Origin: Anaerococcus urinomassiliensis
GTDB taxonomy: Bacteria; Bacillota; Clostridia; Tissierellales; Peptoniphilaceae
Length of the DNA stretch: 64,000 nt
Assembly (NCBI RefSeq): GCF_900128425.1
Contig: NZ_LT635782.1
Location: 1,552,689-1,616,688 of the forward strand
Direction: 5' to 3'
Made by a program: the position numbers and the translations under genes. Every line of letters begins with the position of its first letter. Within the stretch, counting starts at the first letter, position 1. The notes under the pieces are model-generated. The model searched no databases and was not told where the DNA came from. It worked only from the letters and a program-made list of their open reading frames with translations. Positions 33,611 through 44,828 of the stretch are shown here, in pieces.

Positions 33611-34270
33611 TTAGTTTATTTCCTCTAACTTATCTTCGAATTCTTTGTATACAAGATCTGGTTTTTTTGTGCCATCAATACTCTTTAATATACCTTTATT
33701 TGTGTAATATTCAATAAGTACAGAGGTTTGTTTGTTGTATACATCGATTCTATTTTCAACAGTTTCAATTGTATCATCTGCTCTTTGGATTAACTTAGTT
33801 CCACATTTATCGCAAATGCCTTCTTGTTTTGGTGGATTGTTTGTGATATGGTATGTTGCTCCACACTCTGGACAAGTTCTTCTTCCTGTTAGTCTTTGGA
33901 TTAAGATCTCATCATCTACGTCAAAGTAGATTACCATATCTATCTTTTGATTTCTTTCTTCCATTCCAGCATCTAGTGCTTTTGCTTGGCTAATGGTTCT
34001 TGGAAATCCATCAAATAAGATTATTGAGTCTTTACTTTCATCATCAAGACTATCGAATTTGTCCCACAATAAATCTATTGTTAGTTCATCTGGGACTAAT
34101 TCTCCCTTGTCCATGTAAGCTTTTGCTTTTAAACCAAGTTCAGTTTCATTTGAAATATTATATCTAAATATGTCTCCAGTTGATATTTGAACTGCTTGTT
34201 TGTTTTCAATGATTTTGCTTGAAAGTGTACCTTTACCAGCTCCTGGAGGCCCTAACAAAATTATATTCAT
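33611..34270 (-). CDS. adk: Adenylate kinase (zinc-containing long form)
   Basis: A 219-aa enzyme interconverting 2 ADP with AMP and ATP. The P-loop is GPPGAGKGT at 7-15, and DGFPRT and the LID domain are present. The LID carries a four-cysteine zinc site (CPECGATYH ... CDKCGTKL), typical of Gram-positive Adk. It starts 3 bp after secY. Confidence 0.97.
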   Translation of the reverse strand: MNIILLGPPGAGKGTLSSKIIENKQAVQISTGDIFRYNISNETELGLKAKAYMDKGELVPDELTIDLLWDKFDSLDDESKDSIILFDGFPRTISQAKALDAGMEERNQKIDMVIYFDVDDEILIQRLTGRRTCPECGATYHITNNPPKQEGICDKCGTKLIQRADDTIETVENRIDVYNKQTSVLIEYYTNKGILKSIDGTKKPDLVYKEFEDKLEEIN

Positions 34271-34273
34271 CTT

Positions 34274-35548
34274 TTACCTATTTAAAAACCCTTTATATTG
34301 CTTCATAGTCATCATTGCTTCAATTTGTTTGATAGTTTCTATTATTACACCTACTACGATTATTACTGATGATCCACCAAATGATATTGATAGTCCTAGT
34401 AATTTTGAAGCTATTGCTGGAATTATTGTTAGTAGGGCTAGTGCTATTGAACCAATGAATGTGATTCTTGTTGCAACTTTTCCTAAGTAGTCACTTGTTG
34501 GTTTGCCAGGTCTAATTCCAGGTACAAAACCACCGTTTTGTTGAAGTTGTTTTGCATATTCTACAGTGTTAAATTGAATTTGATTGTAGAAGTAAGCAAA
34601 TATTAATATTAGTGCTGATTGGATTACTAAGTATAGTATAAACCCAAATGTTGTGTTTTGGAAGAAATTTGTTATTCCAGATTGTCCAGCATTTCCAAAG
34701 AATAAGGAAACAGTTGAAGGTATTGCTAGTACTGCTGATGCAAATACTATTGGCATTACTCCGCCCATGTTTACTTTTACTGGGATGTGAGTAGATTGAC
34801 CACCATACATCTTACGTCCAACAACTCTTTTGGCGTATTGGACTGGAATCTTTCTTTCACCTTCTGATATTAATACTACGCTCATTACAATTAAGATTAC
34901 TAGGATAACCATGATTACTATTGGTAAGTATCCTACTAGTCCATAATGAACTTGGTTTTTCCAACGAGCGATAGTTTTTGGAAATGAAGCTATAATACCC
35001 ATAAAGATTATTAAACTTGTACCATTTCCAAGTCCTTTTTCGGTAATTGTTTCACCCATCCATGTTACAAACATTGTGCCACCGATTAGGACAACATTCA
35101 TAACAATTTTTTGAAATACTGTAGCATTTGATAAGGCAGATCCATATAGACCATTTGTTACTGCTATGGCTTGGAATATTGCCAAAACAATTGTCATATA
35201 TCTGGTGTATTTTTGGATTTGCTTACGGCCTTGTTCTCCCTCACGTGTCAATTCTTCTAGTCTTGGTATTACAACTGTTAATAGCTGCATTACGATAGAT
35301 GAAGTGATGTAAGGTTGTACACCTAGGGCAAAGATTGATAGGGTTGATAGGCCCCCACCTGTTAGCATGTTAAGATAATCAACTAATGTTCCTTCTACAT
35401 TTGAATATGCATCACGAAGGGCTTGGGGATCTATAAATGGTATTGGAATATTGTTCCCAAGTCTATAGATTACAAGCATTAGGATTGTAAACCAAAACTT
35501 TTTCTTAATTTCTGGCTCTTTAGATGCTTTTTTTATTGTTTCTAGCAT
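34274..35548 (-). CDS. secY: Preprotein translocase subunit SecY
   Basis: A 424-aa ten-helix channel protein. It has the plug-region sequence LTGGGLSTLSIFALGVQPYI, cytoplasmic loop VVGRKMYGGQSTHIP, and NGGFVPGIRPGKPT near the C-terminus. It lies between rplO and adk in the spc operon, 15 bp after rplO. Confidence 0.98.
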   Translation of the reverse strand: MLETIKKASKEPEIKKKFWFTILMLVIYRLGNNIPIPFIDPQALRDAYSNVEGTLVDYLNMLTGGGLSTLSIFALGVQPYITSSIVMQLLTVVIPRLEELTREGEQGRKQIQKYTRYMTIVLAIFQAIAVTNGLYGSALSNATVFQKIVMNVVLIGGTMFVTWMGETITEKGLGNGTSLIIFMGIIASFPKTIARWKNQVHYGLVGYLPIVIMVILVILIVMSVVLISEGERKIPVQYAKRVVGRKMYGGQSTHIPVKVNMGGVMPIVFASAVLAIPSTVSLFFGNAGQSGITNFFQNTTFGFILYLVIQSALILIFAYFYNQIQFNTVEYAKQLQQNGGFVPGIRPGKPTSDYLGKVATRITFIGSIALALLTIIPAIASKLLGLSISFGGSSVIIVVGVIIETIKQIEAMMTMKQYKGFLNR

Positions 35549-35563
35549 TCTTCACCTCGCAGA

Positions 35564-36055
35564 TTATTCACTAACTTTATCGTTCTTAGATGGTTTTACC
35601 CATTTTTTAACTTCTATTTCTTCGAATGATCCGCCTGCTTGCTCAATTTTTTCTTTTGCACTTGCTGTAAACTTGTGAGCTTTAACATTTAATTTTACAT
35701 TTAGCTCACCATCGCCAAGGATTTTAACTCCATCTTTAGCTTTGTGTTTATTCAATATTTTATTTTCGAATAATAATTCTGGTGTTACGTCAGTACCATC
35801 TTCAAAGATGTTTAAGCTTTCAACATTGATGACTTCATATTGTTTTTTGTTGATGTTCCTAAATCCTCTTTTTGGAAGACGTCTGTATAGTGGCATTTGT
35901 CCACCTTCAAAACCTGGTCTTGTTCCTCCACCAGATCTTGAGTTTTGTCCATCTTGTCCACGTCCTGCGCGTTTACCATTACCTGAACCTGGACCTCTAC
36001 CTTTTCTCTTTCTCTTTTTTACTGGTTGGTTAGGTTGTAATTCATGTAATTTCAT
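35564..36055 (-). CDS. rplO: 50S ribosomal protein L15
   Basis: A 163-aa protein. The N-terminus [20 protein letters not shown], followed by a long glycine/arginine-rich extension ([21 protein letters not shown]), threads into the large subunit. The C-terminal part is slightly longer and lysine-rich compared with the usual 146 aa. Confidence 0.97.
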   Translation of the reverse strand: MKLHELQPNQPVKKRKRKGRGPGSGNGKRAGRGQDGQNSRSGGGTRPGFEGGQMPLYRRLPKRGFRNINKKQYEVINVESLNIFEDGTDVTPELLFENKILNKHKAKDGVKILGDGELNVKLNVKAHKFTASAKEKIEQAGGSFEEIEVKKWVKPSKNDKVSE

Positions 36056-36064
36056 CTTACACTC

Positions 36065-36247
36065 CTAGTTTAATTCTTTTACTTCAAGCATAAATGGAAT
36101 TTTGTTAATCATTCCTCTTACTGCTGGATTATCTTCTCTTACAACGCTTTGGCCGATCTTTTTTAGACCTAGGGCTTTAGCTGTTGCAATTTGATCATCT
36201 TTTCTGCCGATAAAAGATTTTTTAAGTTTGATTTCTAATTGTGCCAT
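36065..36247 (-). CDS. rpmD: 50S ribosomal protein L30
   Basis: A 60-aa protein: [20 protein letters not shown], then [20 protein letters not shown] and [13 protein letters not shown]. Standard position between rpsE and rplO. Confidence 0.96.
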   Translation of the reverse strand: MAQLEIKLKKSFIGRKDDQIATAKALGLKKIGQSVVREDNPAVRGMINKIPFMLEVKELN

Positions 36248-36257
36248 AGTCTTCTCC

Positions 36258-36767
36258 TTAATAATCGAATTCTTCTACCGGAATACCACGAAGTTTAGCT
36301 ACATCTTCAACAGTCTTCATCTTGTTAAAAGCATCTAGACAAGCATTAATGATGTTTCTTGGGTTGCTTGATCCTAAGTTTTTAGCACGGATATCTTTGT
36401 AACCAGCAAGTTCGCATATAGCACGTACTGGACCACCTGCGATAACTCCAGTACCTTCTTTAGCTGGCATTAGTAATACATGTCCTGCGCCTTTTGCTCC
36501 TTCGATTCTGTGAGGAGTTGTTGTTCCTACAAGTGGAACTCTGATCATGTGTTTTTTAGCATCTTCGCTTGCTTTTCTGATTGCTTCTGGTACTTCAGTA
36601 GCTTTACCTGTTCCAACTCCAACTACTCCGTTAGAGTCTCCAACAACTACTAATGCAGCAAATCTCATGTTACGTCCACCTTTTACAGTTTTAGCAACTC
36701 TGTTGATTGATACTACTCTATCTTCGAGGTTTAGTTTTTCTACTTCACTTCTTAATAAATAATTCAT
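36258..36767 (-). CDS. rpsE: 30S ribosomal protein S5
   Basis: A 169-aa protein important for decoding accuracy and helicase action. [20 protein letters not shown] and [20 protein letters not shown] are diagnostic, with the double-stranded RNA-binding-like N-terminal domain present. Confidence 0.98.
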   Translation of the reverse strand: MNYLLRSEVEKLNLEDRVVSINRVAKTVKGGRNMRFAALVVVGDSNGVVGVGTGKATEVPEAIRKASEDAKKHMIRVPLVGTTTPHRIEGAKGAGHVLLMPAKEGTGVIAGGPVRAICELAGYKDIRAKNLGSSNPRNIINACLDAFNKMKTVEDVAKLRGIPVEEFDY

Positions 36768-36778
36768 CTAATAGCTCC

Positions 36779-37144
36779 TTAAAACTTAAGACCAGCACTA
36801 CGAGCGCCTTCAGCTAAAGCTTTAACTTTACCGTGGTATAGGTTACCATTTCTGTCAAAGGCTACTTCGCTAATTCCTGCTTCAATAGCTTTTTTACCAA
36901 TAGTTTCTCCTACTTTTGTTGCAGCTTCGATATTAGATTTGCTTTCTAATCCTTCTGCTACATCTTCTTGTAAAGTATTAGCACTTACTAGTGTAACGCC
37001 GTTTACATCGTCAATTATTTGTGCATAGATGTTGGCATTTGATTTGTATACTGATAGTCTTGGTCTTTCAGGAGTTCCGCTGATTTTTGCTCTAACTCTT
37101 TTTTTACGAGTTAAAAGTCTTTGTCTTTTATTATCTTTAGCCAT
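36779..37144 (-). CDS. rplR: 50S ribosomal protein L18
   Basis: A 121-aa 5S-rRNA-binding protein. [20 protein letters not shown] and the end [19 protein letters not shown] are diagnostic. Confidence 0.97.
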   Translation of the reverse strand: MAKDNKRQRLLTRKKRVRAKISGTPERPRLSVYKSNANIYAQIIDDVNGVTLVSANTLQEDVAEGLESKSNIEAATKVGETIGKKAIEAGISEVAFDRNGNLYHGKVKALAEGARSAGLKF

Positions 37145-37154
37145 TTATTATCTC

Positions 37155-37694
37155 CTACTTACCTGTCTTACCAACTTTACGTCTTACATGCTCGTTTTCA
37201 TATCTGATACCTTTACCCTTGTATGGTTCAGGTCTTCTCCAATTTCTGATATTTGCAGCGTGTAAGCCTACTAATTGTTTGTCTACACCTTTTACAATAA
37301 TAGTTCTATCGTTTGGTACTTCTACTTCGATTCCTTCTGGATCAGCCATTGTTACTTGGTGAGAGAAACCTAGGTTCATTACAAGGTTGTTACCTTGTTT
37401 TGCTGCCCTATATCCTGTACCTTCGATTTGTAAAGTCTTGCTATAACCTTCAGTAACGCCTGTTACCATGTTAGCAATTAGTGATCTAAATAAACCGTGG
37501 TCTATGTTTTGTTGTTTTGTATATTCTTCTGGAATATTTACATGTATTTGATTGTCGCTTTCAACAACTTCAACTGTTGTTGGGAATTTTTGAGCTAGTT
37601 TACCTTTTGGTCCTTCAACTCTAATTTCTTGACCATCAATATTAACTGTTACTCCAGATGGTATATCGATTGGTTGTTTACCTATTCTTGACAT
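37155..37694 (-). CDS. rplF: 50S ribosomal protein L6
   Basis: A 179-aa protein with two L6 folds. MSRIGKQPIDIPSGVTV at the start and RRPEPYKGKGIRYENEHVRR at the end are diagnostic. Confidence 0.98.
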   Translation of the reverse strand: MSRIGKQPIDIPSGVTVNIDGQEIRVEGPKGKLAQKFPTTVEVVESDNQIHVNIPEEYTKQQNIDHGLFRSLIANMVTGVTEGYSKTLQIEGTGYRAAKQGNNLVMNLGFSHQVTMADPEGIEVEVPNDRTIIVKGVDKQLVGLHAANIRNWRRPEPYKGKGIRYENEHVRRKVGKTGK

Positions 37695-37704
37695 ATATTT
37701 CTCC

Positions 37705-38100
37705 TTACCATACGTAACAAATAACTTCGCCGCCTACATTTTCATGTCTAGCTGCTTTGTCAGTTAAAAGTCCTTTTGATGTTGAAATAATTGCTGTTCC
37801 AAGACCGTTTAATACCTTTGGTACTTCGTTTGCTTTTACATATACACGAAGACCTGGCTTACTGATTCTTCTAAGTCCTGAGATTACTTTTTCACCGTTT
37901 TCTGTATATTTTAAATCTATTGTAAGAATTCCTTGTTTATTGTCTTCTTCTACGTTAAATCCGCTTATGAAGCCTTCATCAAGAAGAATTTGTGCAATAG
38001 CTTTCTTTTCATTAGAAGATGGTAAGCTAACTTGTTTATGGTTAGCTTTAACTGCATTTCTAATTCTTGTTAGCATATCCGCAATTGGATCTGTCATCAT
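37705..38100 (-). CDS. rpsH: 30S ribosomal protein S8
   Basis: A 131-aa protein that binds helix 21 of 16S r[17 protein letters not shown] at the start and [20 protein letters not shown] near the end are diagnostic. Two adjacent ATGs occur; GGGAGG is 9 bp before the first, which is kept. Confidence 0.97.
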   Translation of the reverse strand: MMTDPIADMLTRIRNAVKANHKQVSLPSSNEKKAIAQILLDEGFISGFNVEEDNKQGILTIDLKYTENGEKVISGLRRISKPGLRVYVKANEVPKVLNGLGTAIISTSKGLLTDKAARHENVGGEVICYVW

Positions 38101-38118
38101 AATTATTATCCTCCCTAA

Positions 38119-38304
38119 TTACCAGCTTGATTTTCTTACTCCAGGAATCTTGCCTTCGTTTGCTAGTTCTCTAAAGCAAATACGGCAAATTCCATATTTT
38201 CTTAAATAACCATGTGGTCTACCACAAATTTTGCATCTGTTGTATTCTTGAGTTGAAAATTTATGTGGTCTTTTTTGTTTAGCTATCATTGACTTTTTAG
38301 CCAT
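38119..38304 (-). CDS. rpsZ: 30S ribosomal protein S14, type Z (zinc)
   Basis: A 61-aa zinc-binding S14. Two CxxC pairs are visible ([13 protein letters not shown] and [10 protein letters not shown]). The short zinc form is typical of Firmicutes spc operons. Confidence 0.97.
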   Translation of the reverse strand: MAKKSMIAKQKRPHKFSTQEYNRCKICGRPHGYLRKYGICRICFRELANEGKIPGVRKSSW

Positions 38305-38315
38305 TTAGCGCTCCT

Positions 38316-38858
38316 TTATTTTGTAAATGGCATTCCCATTAGTTCTAAGAATGCTTTAGCTTCTTCATCTGTTTTAGCTGTAGTAACAATTGTAATATCC
38401 ATACCGTGTAAGAAATCAACATCATCATATTTGATTTCTGGGAATATTAATTGTTCTTTGATTCCTAGTGAATAGTTTCCACGACCATCAAATGAGTTTG
38501 GATTGATACCTCTAAAGTCACGTACACGTGGTAGTGAAATTGAGATTAGTTTGTCTAGGAAATCATACATTTTTTCACGTCTAAGTGTTACTTTTGCTCC
38601 TATAGCTTGACCTTCTCTAAGTTTGAAGTTAGCTACTGATTTTTTAGCATGAGCTTCAATTGGTTGTTGACCTGTAATTAAAGCAAGTTCGTTTTTAACA
38701 GACTTTAGTAGGTTTTGGTTGTCTTTTGCTTCACCAACACCAACGTTTACTACTATTTTTTCTATTTTTGGAACTTCCATTACATTTTTGTAGTCAAACT
38801 TTTCAATTAATGCTTTTACTACTTCATTTTCGTATTTTTCTTTTAATCTGTTTGCCAT
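38316..38858 (-). CDS. rplE: 50S ribosomal protein L5
   Basis: A 180-aa 5S-rRNA and P-site contact protein. [20 protein letters not shown] and [20 protein letters not shown] are diagnostic. Confidence 0.98.
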   Translation of the reverse strand: MANRLKEKYENEVVKALIEKFDYKNVMEVPKIEKIVVNVGVGEAKDNQNLLKSVKNELALITGQQPIEAHAKKSVANFKLREGQAIGAKVTLRREKMYDFLDKLISISLPRVRDFRGINPNSFDGRGNYSLGIKEQLIFPEIKYDDVDFLHGMDITIVTTAKTDEEAKAFLELMGMPFTK

Positions 38859-38870
38859 AATATCTCCTAA

Positions 38871-39179
38871 CTAGTCAAATTTCTCGTTTGTTTTATGGTT
38901 TACTCTGATTTTTTTACCATCTTCAAACACTTTGCTAGTTCTAACACCTTTTTTAAGTTCTTCTGAATAAAGTAGAACTTTTGAAGCATCAATTGGACAT
39001 TCTTTTTCGATTCTTCCACTTTCGCCACCAAGTTGAGTTGCTCTTTGGTGTTTGATTCTAATGTTAGCACCTTCGACTATTACTTTGTTTTCTTTTGGGA
39101 AAGCTTTAAGTATTTCTCCAACATGACCCTTATCTTGGCCTGATATTATTTGAACTTTATCGCCTTTTTTAACGTGCAT
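38871..39179 (-). CDS. rplX: 50S ribosomal protein L24
   Basis: A 102-aa assembly-initiator protein with a KOW motif (KKGDKVQIISGQDKGHVGEI) at the N-terminus. Confidence 0.97.
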   Translation of the reverse strand: MHVKKGDKVQIISGQDKGHVGEILKAFPKENKVIVEGANIRIKHQRATQLGGESGRIEKECPIDASKVLLYSEELKKGVRTSKVFEDGKKIRVNHKTNEKFD

Positions 39180-39188
39180 TTGTGCCTC

Positions 39189-39557
39189 CTATAAAACTTC
39201 TGGAGCAAGGGAGATGATTCTCATAAATCCCTCTCTTCTTAGTTCTCTGGTAACTGGTCCAAATATACGTGTTCCTACAGGTGATTTGTCGTCTTTGATG
39301 ATTACTGCTGCGTTTTCGTCAAAGTTAATTTTTGATCCGTCAACTCTTTTTAGACCTCTTTTGCTTCTAACTATTACAGCTTTTACAACGTCACCTTTTT
39401 TTACCGCTCCGCCGGGTGTTGCACTTTTAACTGAACAAACTACAACATCTGCAATATTAGCGTATCTTATACCTGTTCCACCTAGAACTTTAATTACTGA
39501 TAATTCACGAGCTCCGGAGTTATCTGCAACTCTCATACGAGTTTCTTGTTGTATCAT
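39189..39557 (-). CDS. rplN: 50S ribosomal protein L14
   Basis: A 122-aa protein. [20 protein letters not shown] and the end [13 protein letters not shown] are diagnostic. Confidence 0.98.
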   Translation of the reverse strand: MIQQETRMRVADNSGARELSVIKVLGGTGIRYANIADVVVCSVKSATPGGAVKKGDVVKAVIVRSKRGLKRVDGSKINFDENAAVIIKDDKSPVGTRIFGPVTRELRREGFMRIISLAPEVL

Positions 39558-39575
39558 TATAATCTCCTTAATTAA

Positions 39576-39836
39576 TTAAATAATTTCAGCAGCTTGTGCA
39601 ATTCTAACAAGTCTCCATCTTTTTGTTTTTGATAGAGGACGAGTCTCCATAATTACGACTGTATCGCCTACTTTAGCTTCATTATTTTCATCATGAGCTT
39701 TATATTTTTTACTTCTGTTTATTCTTTTTTTGTAAACTGGGTGTGAGATTTTTTCCTCTACTAAAACTGTAATTGTTTTATCCATCGCATTGGAAACTAC
39801 AACACCACGCTCTACTCTTCTACTATTTCTTTCCAT
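39576..39836 (-). CDS. rpsQ: 30S ribosomal protein S17
   Basis: An 86-aa OB-fold protein. [19 protein letters not shown] and the pattern [14 protein letters not shown] are diagnostic. Confidence 0.97.
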   Translation of the reverse strand: MERNSRRVERGVVVSNAMDKTITVLVEEKISHPVYKKRINRSKKYKAHDENNEAKVGDTVVIMETRPLSKTKRWRLVRIAQAAEII

Positions 39837-39841
39837 GAAAT

Positions 39842-40048
39842 TTAAGCCTCCCTATTTATATTAAGCTTTCTTTCAGTTTGAATTGTTTTAACTCTTGCGA
39901 TGTCTTTTTTGACATTTCCAATTTCTGATGGATTTTCTAATTGGCCAGTTGCAAGTCTGAAACGAAGATTAAAAAGCTCACCTTGTAAATCATATAATTT
40001 TTTATCTAAATCTTGGTCTGATAAATTTCTGATTTCTTTTGCTTTCAT
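39842..40048 (-). CDS. rpmC: 50S ribosomal protein L29
   Basis: A 68-aa helical protein near the tunnel exit: [40 protein letters not shown]. It lies 2 bp after rplP. Confidence 0.97.
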   Translation of the reverse strand: MKAKEIRNLSDQDLDKKLYDLQGELFNLRFRLATGQLENPSEIGNVKKDIARVKTIQTERKLNINREA

Positions 40049-40050
40049 TA

Positions 40051-40479
40051 TTATTCCTCCGTACCTGTCACTTCAAGTCTTTTGATGAATTTTGTTTTAA
40101 CAGGAAGTTTTTGTGCAGCAAGCCTCATAGCTTCTCTAGCAACTTCTTCGCCTACACCACTCATCTCAAATAGTACACGGCCTGGTTTTATTACTGCTAC
40201 CCAATATTCTGGAGCACCTTTACCAGAACCCATTCTTACTTCTGCAGGTTTCTTAGAAACTGGTTTATCTGGGAATACATTGATCCAGATTTGACCGCCT
40301 CTTTTTATATATCTTGTCATCGCACGACGAGCAGCCTCGATTTGGTTAGCTGTCATCCAGGTTGGTTCAAGAGCTTGTAAGCCATATTCACCGTAAGCTA
40401 GTTGGTTTCCCTTTTGAGCTTTACCTTTCATTCTGCCCCTGTGTTGTCTACGATATTTAACTCTTTTAGGCATTAACAT
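40051..40479 (-). CDS. rplP: 50S ribosomal protein L16
   Basis: A 142-aa protein at the A-site side of the peptidyl transferase centre. [19 protein letters not shown] is the usual Firmicutes N-terminus. The first ATG is better spaced from AAGGAGAG than the second. [18 protein letters not shown] is diagnostic. Confidence 0.98.
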   Translation of the reverse strand: MLMPKRVKYRRQHRGRMKGKAQKGNQLAYGEYGLQALEPTWMTANQIEAARRAMTRYIKRGGQIWINVFPDKPVSKKPAEVRMGSGKGAPEYWVAVIKPGRVLFEMSGVGEEVAREAMRLAAQKLPVKTKFIKRLEVTGTEE

Positions 40480-40503
40480 AAGTTATCTCTCCTTATATAA
40501 ATA

Positions 40504-41250
40504 CTATCTGTTAGTATTTTCCTTGTTGTTTCTATTAGGACGTCTGTTATTATTTCTTCTTTTTTTGTTTCTGTTGTTTGGTTGATTTTTCATCTTTGGT
40601 TCACGAACAGCTTTTTCTCCTGGTAGGATTTCGCCTTTGTAGATCCAAACTTTACAACCAATTTTACCATATTCTGTATCTGCTTCTGCAAATCCATAAT
40701 CAATGTCAGCTCTTAGTGTTTGAAGTGGAATTGTTCCTTCAGAATATCCTTCACTTCTTGCCATATCAGCTCCACCAAGACGTCCTGATACCATAGTTTT
40801 GATACCCTTAGCTCCAGCTCTCATTGTTCTTTGGATAGGTTGTTTCATAGCACGTCTAAATGCAACTCTGTTTTCAAGAGCAGATGCTATATTTTCTGCA
40901 ACTAATTGAGCGTTTAGGTCTTGGTATTTGATTTCTTCAACGTTTATGATTGTTCTTTTGCCTGGAGCAACTTTTTCGATTTTCTTCTTTAGTTCTTCGA
41001 TTCCTGCTCCACCTTTACCTATAACCATTCCTGGTTTTCCAGCAAAGATTGTGATTTTAAGGTTATTTACAGCTCTTTCGATTTCGATATCTGCAATACC
41101 TGCATCATACATTTCTTTTTTGATTAATTTTCTGATGTTATAGTCTTCCACTAGTAGGTCTGAGAAGTCTTCTTTGTCCGCAAACCATTTTGAATCCCAG
41201 TCTTTAATAACACCAACTCTAAATCCCTTAGGGTTTACTTTTTGGCCCAT
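40504..41250 (-). CDS. rpsC: 30S ribosomal protein S3
   Basis: A 248-aa mRNA-entry protein with a KH domain ([20 protein letters not shown]) and the S3 C-terminal domain ([27 protein letters not shown]). The last 30 residues are an Asn/Arg-rich tail ([17 protein letters not shown]) longer than in most bacteria. Confidence 0.97.
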   Translation of the reverse strand: MGQKVNPKGFRVGVIKDWDSKWFADKEDFSDLLVEDYNIRKLIKKEMYDAGIADIEIERAVNNLKITIFAGKPGMVIGKGGAGIEELKKKIEKVAPGKRTIINVEEIKYQDLNAQLVAENIASALENRVAFRRAMKQPIQRTMRAGAKGIKTMVSGRLGGADMARSEGYSEGTIPLQTLRADIDYGFAEADTEYGKIGCKVWIYKGEILPGEKAVREPKMKNQPNNRNKKRRNNNRRPNRNNKENTNR

Positions 41251-41259
41251 TTTTTCCTC

Positions 41260-41598
41260 CTAGTCTTCTATATTAGTAAGAACCACACCAATGTGGCTGT
41301 TTCTCTTAAGTATTGGATAAGCTGCACCTTTAGCTTTTGGATGCCATCTTCTAAATGTTGGAGCATCGTTAGCAAATGCTTTTGATACTATTAGGTTTTC
41401 TCTGTCTAAACCATTGTTGTTTTCAGCATTTGCAATAGCACTTTTTAGTACATCTTCAAGTAGTCTAGCACCCTTTTTGTTTGTAAATCTTAGAATGTTT
41501 AGTGCTTCGTCTACTTGCTTACCTCTGATTTCTTTACAAATATAGTTAACTTTTAGAGGAGATATTCTTTGATATTTAGCTGTTGCTTTAACTTCCAT
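41260..41598 (-). CDS. rplV: 50S ribosomal protein L22
   Basis: A 112-aa protein whose loop lines the exit tunnel. VKATAKYQRISPLKVNYICK and the hairpin RRWHPKAKGAAYPILKRNSH are diagnostic. Confidence 0.97.
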   Translation of the reverse strand: MEVKATAKYQRISPLKVNYICKEIRGKQVDEALNILRFTNKKGARLLEDVLKSAIANAENNNGLDRENLIVSKAFANDAPTFRRWHPKAKGAAYPILKRNSHIGVVLTNIED

Positions 41599-41607
41599 TT
41601 CTATCTC

Positions 41608-41895
41608 CTAACGCATTTTTGCTTTTTGTTCAGTAGCTTTTTTAGCATGGCCTCTAAATGTTCTTGTTGGTACGAATTCACCTAATTTGTGTCCTACCAT
41701 ATCTTCTGTGATATAGATTGGAACGTGTTTTCTACCATCGTGAACTGCTATAGTGTGTTCTACAAATTCAGGGAATATTGTAGAACGTCTTGACCATGTT
41801 CTAATAACTTTTTTCTCATTTTTTTCATTTAATTCGTCAATTTTTTTCATTAAATGATCATCGACAAATGGTCCTTTTTTAAGTGATCTAGCCAT
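41608..41895 (-). CDS. rpsS: 30S ribosomal protein S19
   Basis: A 95-aa head protein. [20 protein letters not shown] and [16 protein letters not shown] are diagnostic. Confidence 0.98.
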   Translation of the reverse strand: MARSLKKGPFVDDHLMKKIDELNEKNEKKVIRTWSRRSTIFPEFVEHTIAVHDGRKHVPIYITEDMVGHKLGEFVPTRTFRGHAKKATEQKAKMR

Positions 41896-41904
41896 TATAT
41901 CCCC

Positions 41905-42738
41905 CTATTTTTCGTCTCTTCTTCTTACGATATATTGATTAGAAGCTTTTTTCTTATTACGTGTTTTAACACCGATAGCTTTTTGGCCCCATGGTGTCAT
42001 TGGTGCTGGACGACCAACTGGTGCTCTACCTTCACCACCACCGTGTGGGTGATCTACTGGGTTCATTGCAGAACCACGAACGTGAGGTCTTCTTCCTAGG
42101 TATCTAGATTTACCAGCTTTACCAAGTCTTACTAATTCGTGTTCTTGGTTACCTACTATACCAATTGTTGCCTTGCAGTTTAGATGTATTAGTCTTGTTT
42201 CACCTGAAGGTAATCTTAGTGTTGCAAATTTACCTTCTTTAGCCATAAGTTGTGCTCCAACTCCGGCACTTCTTACAAGGATTCCTCCTTGACCTTGGCG
42301 TAATTCGATGTTGTGTACTGTTGTACCAACTGGGATATCTTTAAGTTCAAGTGCATTACCTGGTTTGATATCAGCTTCTGATCCTGAAAGTATTTCATCT
42401 CCAACTTTAAGTCCTCTTGGAGCTAGGATATATCTTTTTTCACCATCAGCATAAGCAAGTAGAGCAATGTTTGCAGATCTGTTTGGATCGTATTCAATTG
42501 TCTTTACTCTTGCTGGGATACCGTCTTTATTTCTCTTAAAGTCGATTATTCTATATTTTCTTTTTACTCCACCACCTCTAAATCTTACTGTGGTTCTACC
42601 TGTGTTGTTTCTACCACCTTTTGATTTTAGGTCAGTTAGAAGTGATTTTTCTGGTTTGTTTGTAGTAATTTCTTCGAATGTAGAAACAGACATATTTCTA
42701 TGGCCGTTTGAGGTTGGTTTTAATTTTCTTATAGGCAT
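41905..42738 (-). CDS. rplB: 50S ribosomal protein L2
   Basis: A 277-aa protein close to the peptidyl transferase centre. It contains [20 protein letters not shown] with the conserved histidine, and [20 protein letters not shown] near the N-terminus. Confidence 0.98.
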   Translation of the reverse strand: MPIRKLKPTSNGHRNMSVSTFEEITTNKPEKSLLTDLKSKGGRNNTGRTTVRFRGGGVKRKYRIIDFKRNKDGIPARVKTIEYDPNRSANIALLAYADGEKRYILAPRGLKVGDEILSGSEADIKPGNALELKDIPVGTTVHNIELRQGQGGILVRSAGVGAQLMAKEGKFATLRLPSGETRLIHLNCKATIGIVGNQEHELVRLGKAGKSRYLGRRPHVRGSAMNPVDHPHGGGEGRAPVGRPAPMTPWGQKAIGVKTRNKKKASNQYIVRRRDEK

Positions 42739-42749
42739 TTAAATCCTCC

Positions 42750-43043
42750 TTATAAACCTTCGAAGTATTCGATTTCTTGGCTATCATCTGTTAGTGTTAC
42801 GATAGCTTTCTTCCAGTCTGCTCTTTTACCATAACCATATTTTGTTCTAACTTTTTTACCTTCATAGTTCATGGTTCTAACTTTTTTGACTTTTACACCG
42901 TCAAATATAGCTTCGATAGCAGCTTTTATTTCTGGTTTGTTAGCATTTTTATCTACTTCAAAAGTGTATTTGTTTTCATCAAGCATTCCCATGCTTTTTT
43001 CTGTTATAATTGGTCTTTTGATTACTTCATAAGGTGATTTCAT
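42750..43043 (-). CDS. rplW: 50S ribosomal protein L23
   Basis: A 97-aa tunnel-exit protein that docks trigger factor and [43 protein letters not shown]. It overlaps the rplD stop by 1 bp. Confidence 0.97.
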   Translation of the reverse strand: MKSPYEVIKRPIITEKSMGMLDENKYTFEVDKNANKPEIKAAIEAIFDGVKVKKVRTMNYEGKKVRTKYGYGKRADWKKAIVTLTDDSQEIEYFEGL

Positions 43044-43666
43044 TAGATAAATACCTCCTCAAGTTTAGCAATAGCATCTTTTGTTATCACTAACTTGTTA
43101 TGTCTTATAAGGTCATATACATTTATCAAGTTTGCAGGAGCTACATCTACGCCTTCGATATTTCTAAATGATCTATATACTACATTGTCATTTTCAGCTG
43201 TAACAACATATGCTTTTTTACCAGCATCTATTGTATTTAGGATGTTTGCTGCTTCTTTTGTTTTAAATGTATCCATCTTTAATTCATCAAGTACTACTAG
43301 TTCATTTTCGTTAACTTTGCTTGTTAGTACTGAATAAAGTGCTTTACGTCTAAGTTTCTTTGGAACTTTGTAGCTATAATCTCTTGGCTTTGGAGCAAAT
43401 ACAACACCACCACCTGTGTAGTGTGGAGCTCTTATAGAACCTTGACGAGCTCTACCTGTTCCCTTTTGTCTAAATGGTTTACGTCCACCACCACGAACTT
43501 CAGCACGTGTTTTAGCAGATTGTGTACCTTGTCTTTTATTAGCTAGTTGGTTTTTTACAACTTCATAAACAGCTTGCTTGCTGATATTTGTTGCAAATAG
43601 AGTTTCGTTTAACTCGATTTCGCCAACATTTTCTCCTTTAATGTTTAAAACGTTAACTTTAGGCAT
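43043..43666 (-). CDS. rplD: 50S ribosomal protein L4
   Basis: A 207-aa protein with a long tunnel loop ([20 protein letters not shown]). In some bacteria L4 autoregulates the S10 operon. Confidence 0.98.
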   Translation of the reverse strand: MPKVNVLNIKGENVGEIELNETLFATNISKQAVYEVVKNQLANKRQGTQSAKTRAEVRGGGRKPFRQKGTGRARQGSIRAPHYTGGGVVFAPKPRDYSYKVPKKLRRKALYSVLTSKVNENELVVLDELKMDTFKTKEAANILNTIDAGKKAYVVTAENDNVVYRSFRNIEGVDVAPANLINVYDLIRHNKLVITKDAIAKLEEVFI

Positions 43667-43677
43667 TACTGTCCTCC

Positions 43678-44313
43678 TTAGTTTTGGCCTTTGACAGCTT
43701 GTTTAACTTCTACCACGCCGCCTTTAGGTCCTGGAACCGCACCTTTAACTAGGATGTATGAGTCATCAGCATTAACCTTAACCACTTTTAGGTTTTGGAT
43801 TGTTACGCGTTCATTTCCCATTTTTCCTGAACCTTTTCTACCTTTGAATACTCTAGCTGGATCTGAACCTGCTGCACGAGCACCAGCAACTCTGTGTGAT
43901 TTAGAACCGTGAGATACTGGACCTCTACCATAGTTCCATCTCTTTATTGCACCTTGAGTTCCCTTACCCTTGCTTGTTGCAACAACGTCTACTACTTCGC
44001 CTTCTTCAAAGATATCAACGCTTAGTGTGTCACCTGCTTTAAGCTCAACCGCTTCATTTCCGAAGTTGATTTCTTTAAGGTGTCTTTTGTAAGATGCGCC
44101 TGCTTTGTCAAAATGTCCTCTTTGTGGCTTTTTAACATTCTTTTCTTTTTTGTCTATGTAGCCAATTTGAGCTGCGTTGTAACCATCGGTTTCATCTGTT
44201 TTTACTTGTACAACTACATTCTCATCAGCTTTTAGAACAGTAACTGGAGTAACAGCTCCATCTTCGTCGATGACTTGAGTCATGCCTACTTTTGTTGTAA
44301 ATATACTCTTCAT
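43678..44313 (-). CDS. rplC: 50S ribosomal protein L3
   Basis: A 211-aa protein. [20 protein letters not shown] at the start and [20 protein letters not shown] near residue 130 are diagnostic. Confidence 0.98.
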   Translation of the reverse strand: MKSIFTTKVGMTQVIDEDGAVTPVTVLKADENVVVQVKTDETDGYNAAQIGYIDKKEKNVKKPQRGHFDKAGASYKRHLKEINFGNEAVELKAGDTLSVDIFEEGEVVDVVATSKGKGTQGAIKRWNYGRGPVSHGSKSHRVAGARAAGSDPARVFKGRKGSGKMGNERVTIQNLKVVKVNADDSYILVKGAVPGPKGGVVEVKQAVKGQN

Positions 44314-44369
44314 TCGAGTACCTCCTTAATTACAGCGGATTGAATATCCAATCATTCTAATTACAGTTA

Positions 44370-44681
44370 TTATAACTTAATCTCGATATCAACACCTGCA
44401 GGTAAGTTTAGTTTCTTAAGTGCATCAAGTGTTTTTGCATTTGGGTTGATGATATCGATTAATCTTTTGTGTGTTCTTTGTTCAAACTGTTCTCTAGAGT
44501 CTTTGTATTTGTGAACCGCTCTTAAGATTGTGATCTTTTCTACTTCTGTTGGAAGTGGGATTGGTCCAGATACTTCTGCTCCGCTTCTTTTAACCGCTTC
44601 TACGATTTTCTCTGCTGAGCTATCGATTACTTCGTGATCGTAAGCTCTAAGTCTAATTCTGATCTTTTGTTGATTAGCCAT
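44370..44681 (-). CDS. rpsJ: 30S ribosomal protein S10
   Basis: A 103-aa protein, also a NusE-type antitermination partner. The frame runs on upstream to 44756, but [18 protein letters not shown] at 44681 is the family start and has GAGAGG four bases upstream. [20 protein letters not shown] is diagnostic. First gene of the cluster. Confidence 0.97.
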   Translation of the reverse strand: MANQQKIRIRLRAYDHEVIDSSAEKIVEAVKRSGAEVSGPIPLPTEVEKITILRAVHKYKDSREQFEQRTHKRLIDIINPNAKTLDALKKLNLPAGVDIEIKL

Positions 44682-44820
44682 TTTTCCTCTCTCTTTCTTT
44701 GCCACGCTTCCGGGCGTTTGATATTTTTTTGGAAAGCGCTTGAAATATATTTTCAAACTTGCTGGTCAAGAGTTCCCTTAGCTTGCGGCCTACAAACCAA
44801 GCAACATCTTGCTTCAAAGC
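44682..44820 (-). promoter_or_regulatory. 5' leader of the S10 operon
   Basis: About 140 untranslated bases separate the promoter from rpsJ. It contains a hairpin GCTTG-N12-CAAGC (about 44777-44800) and GC-rich tracts near the ribosome binding site. Long leaders before rpsJ are often regulated, but no named motif is recognised. Confidence 0.45.
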
Positions 44821-44828
44821 ACCATATA

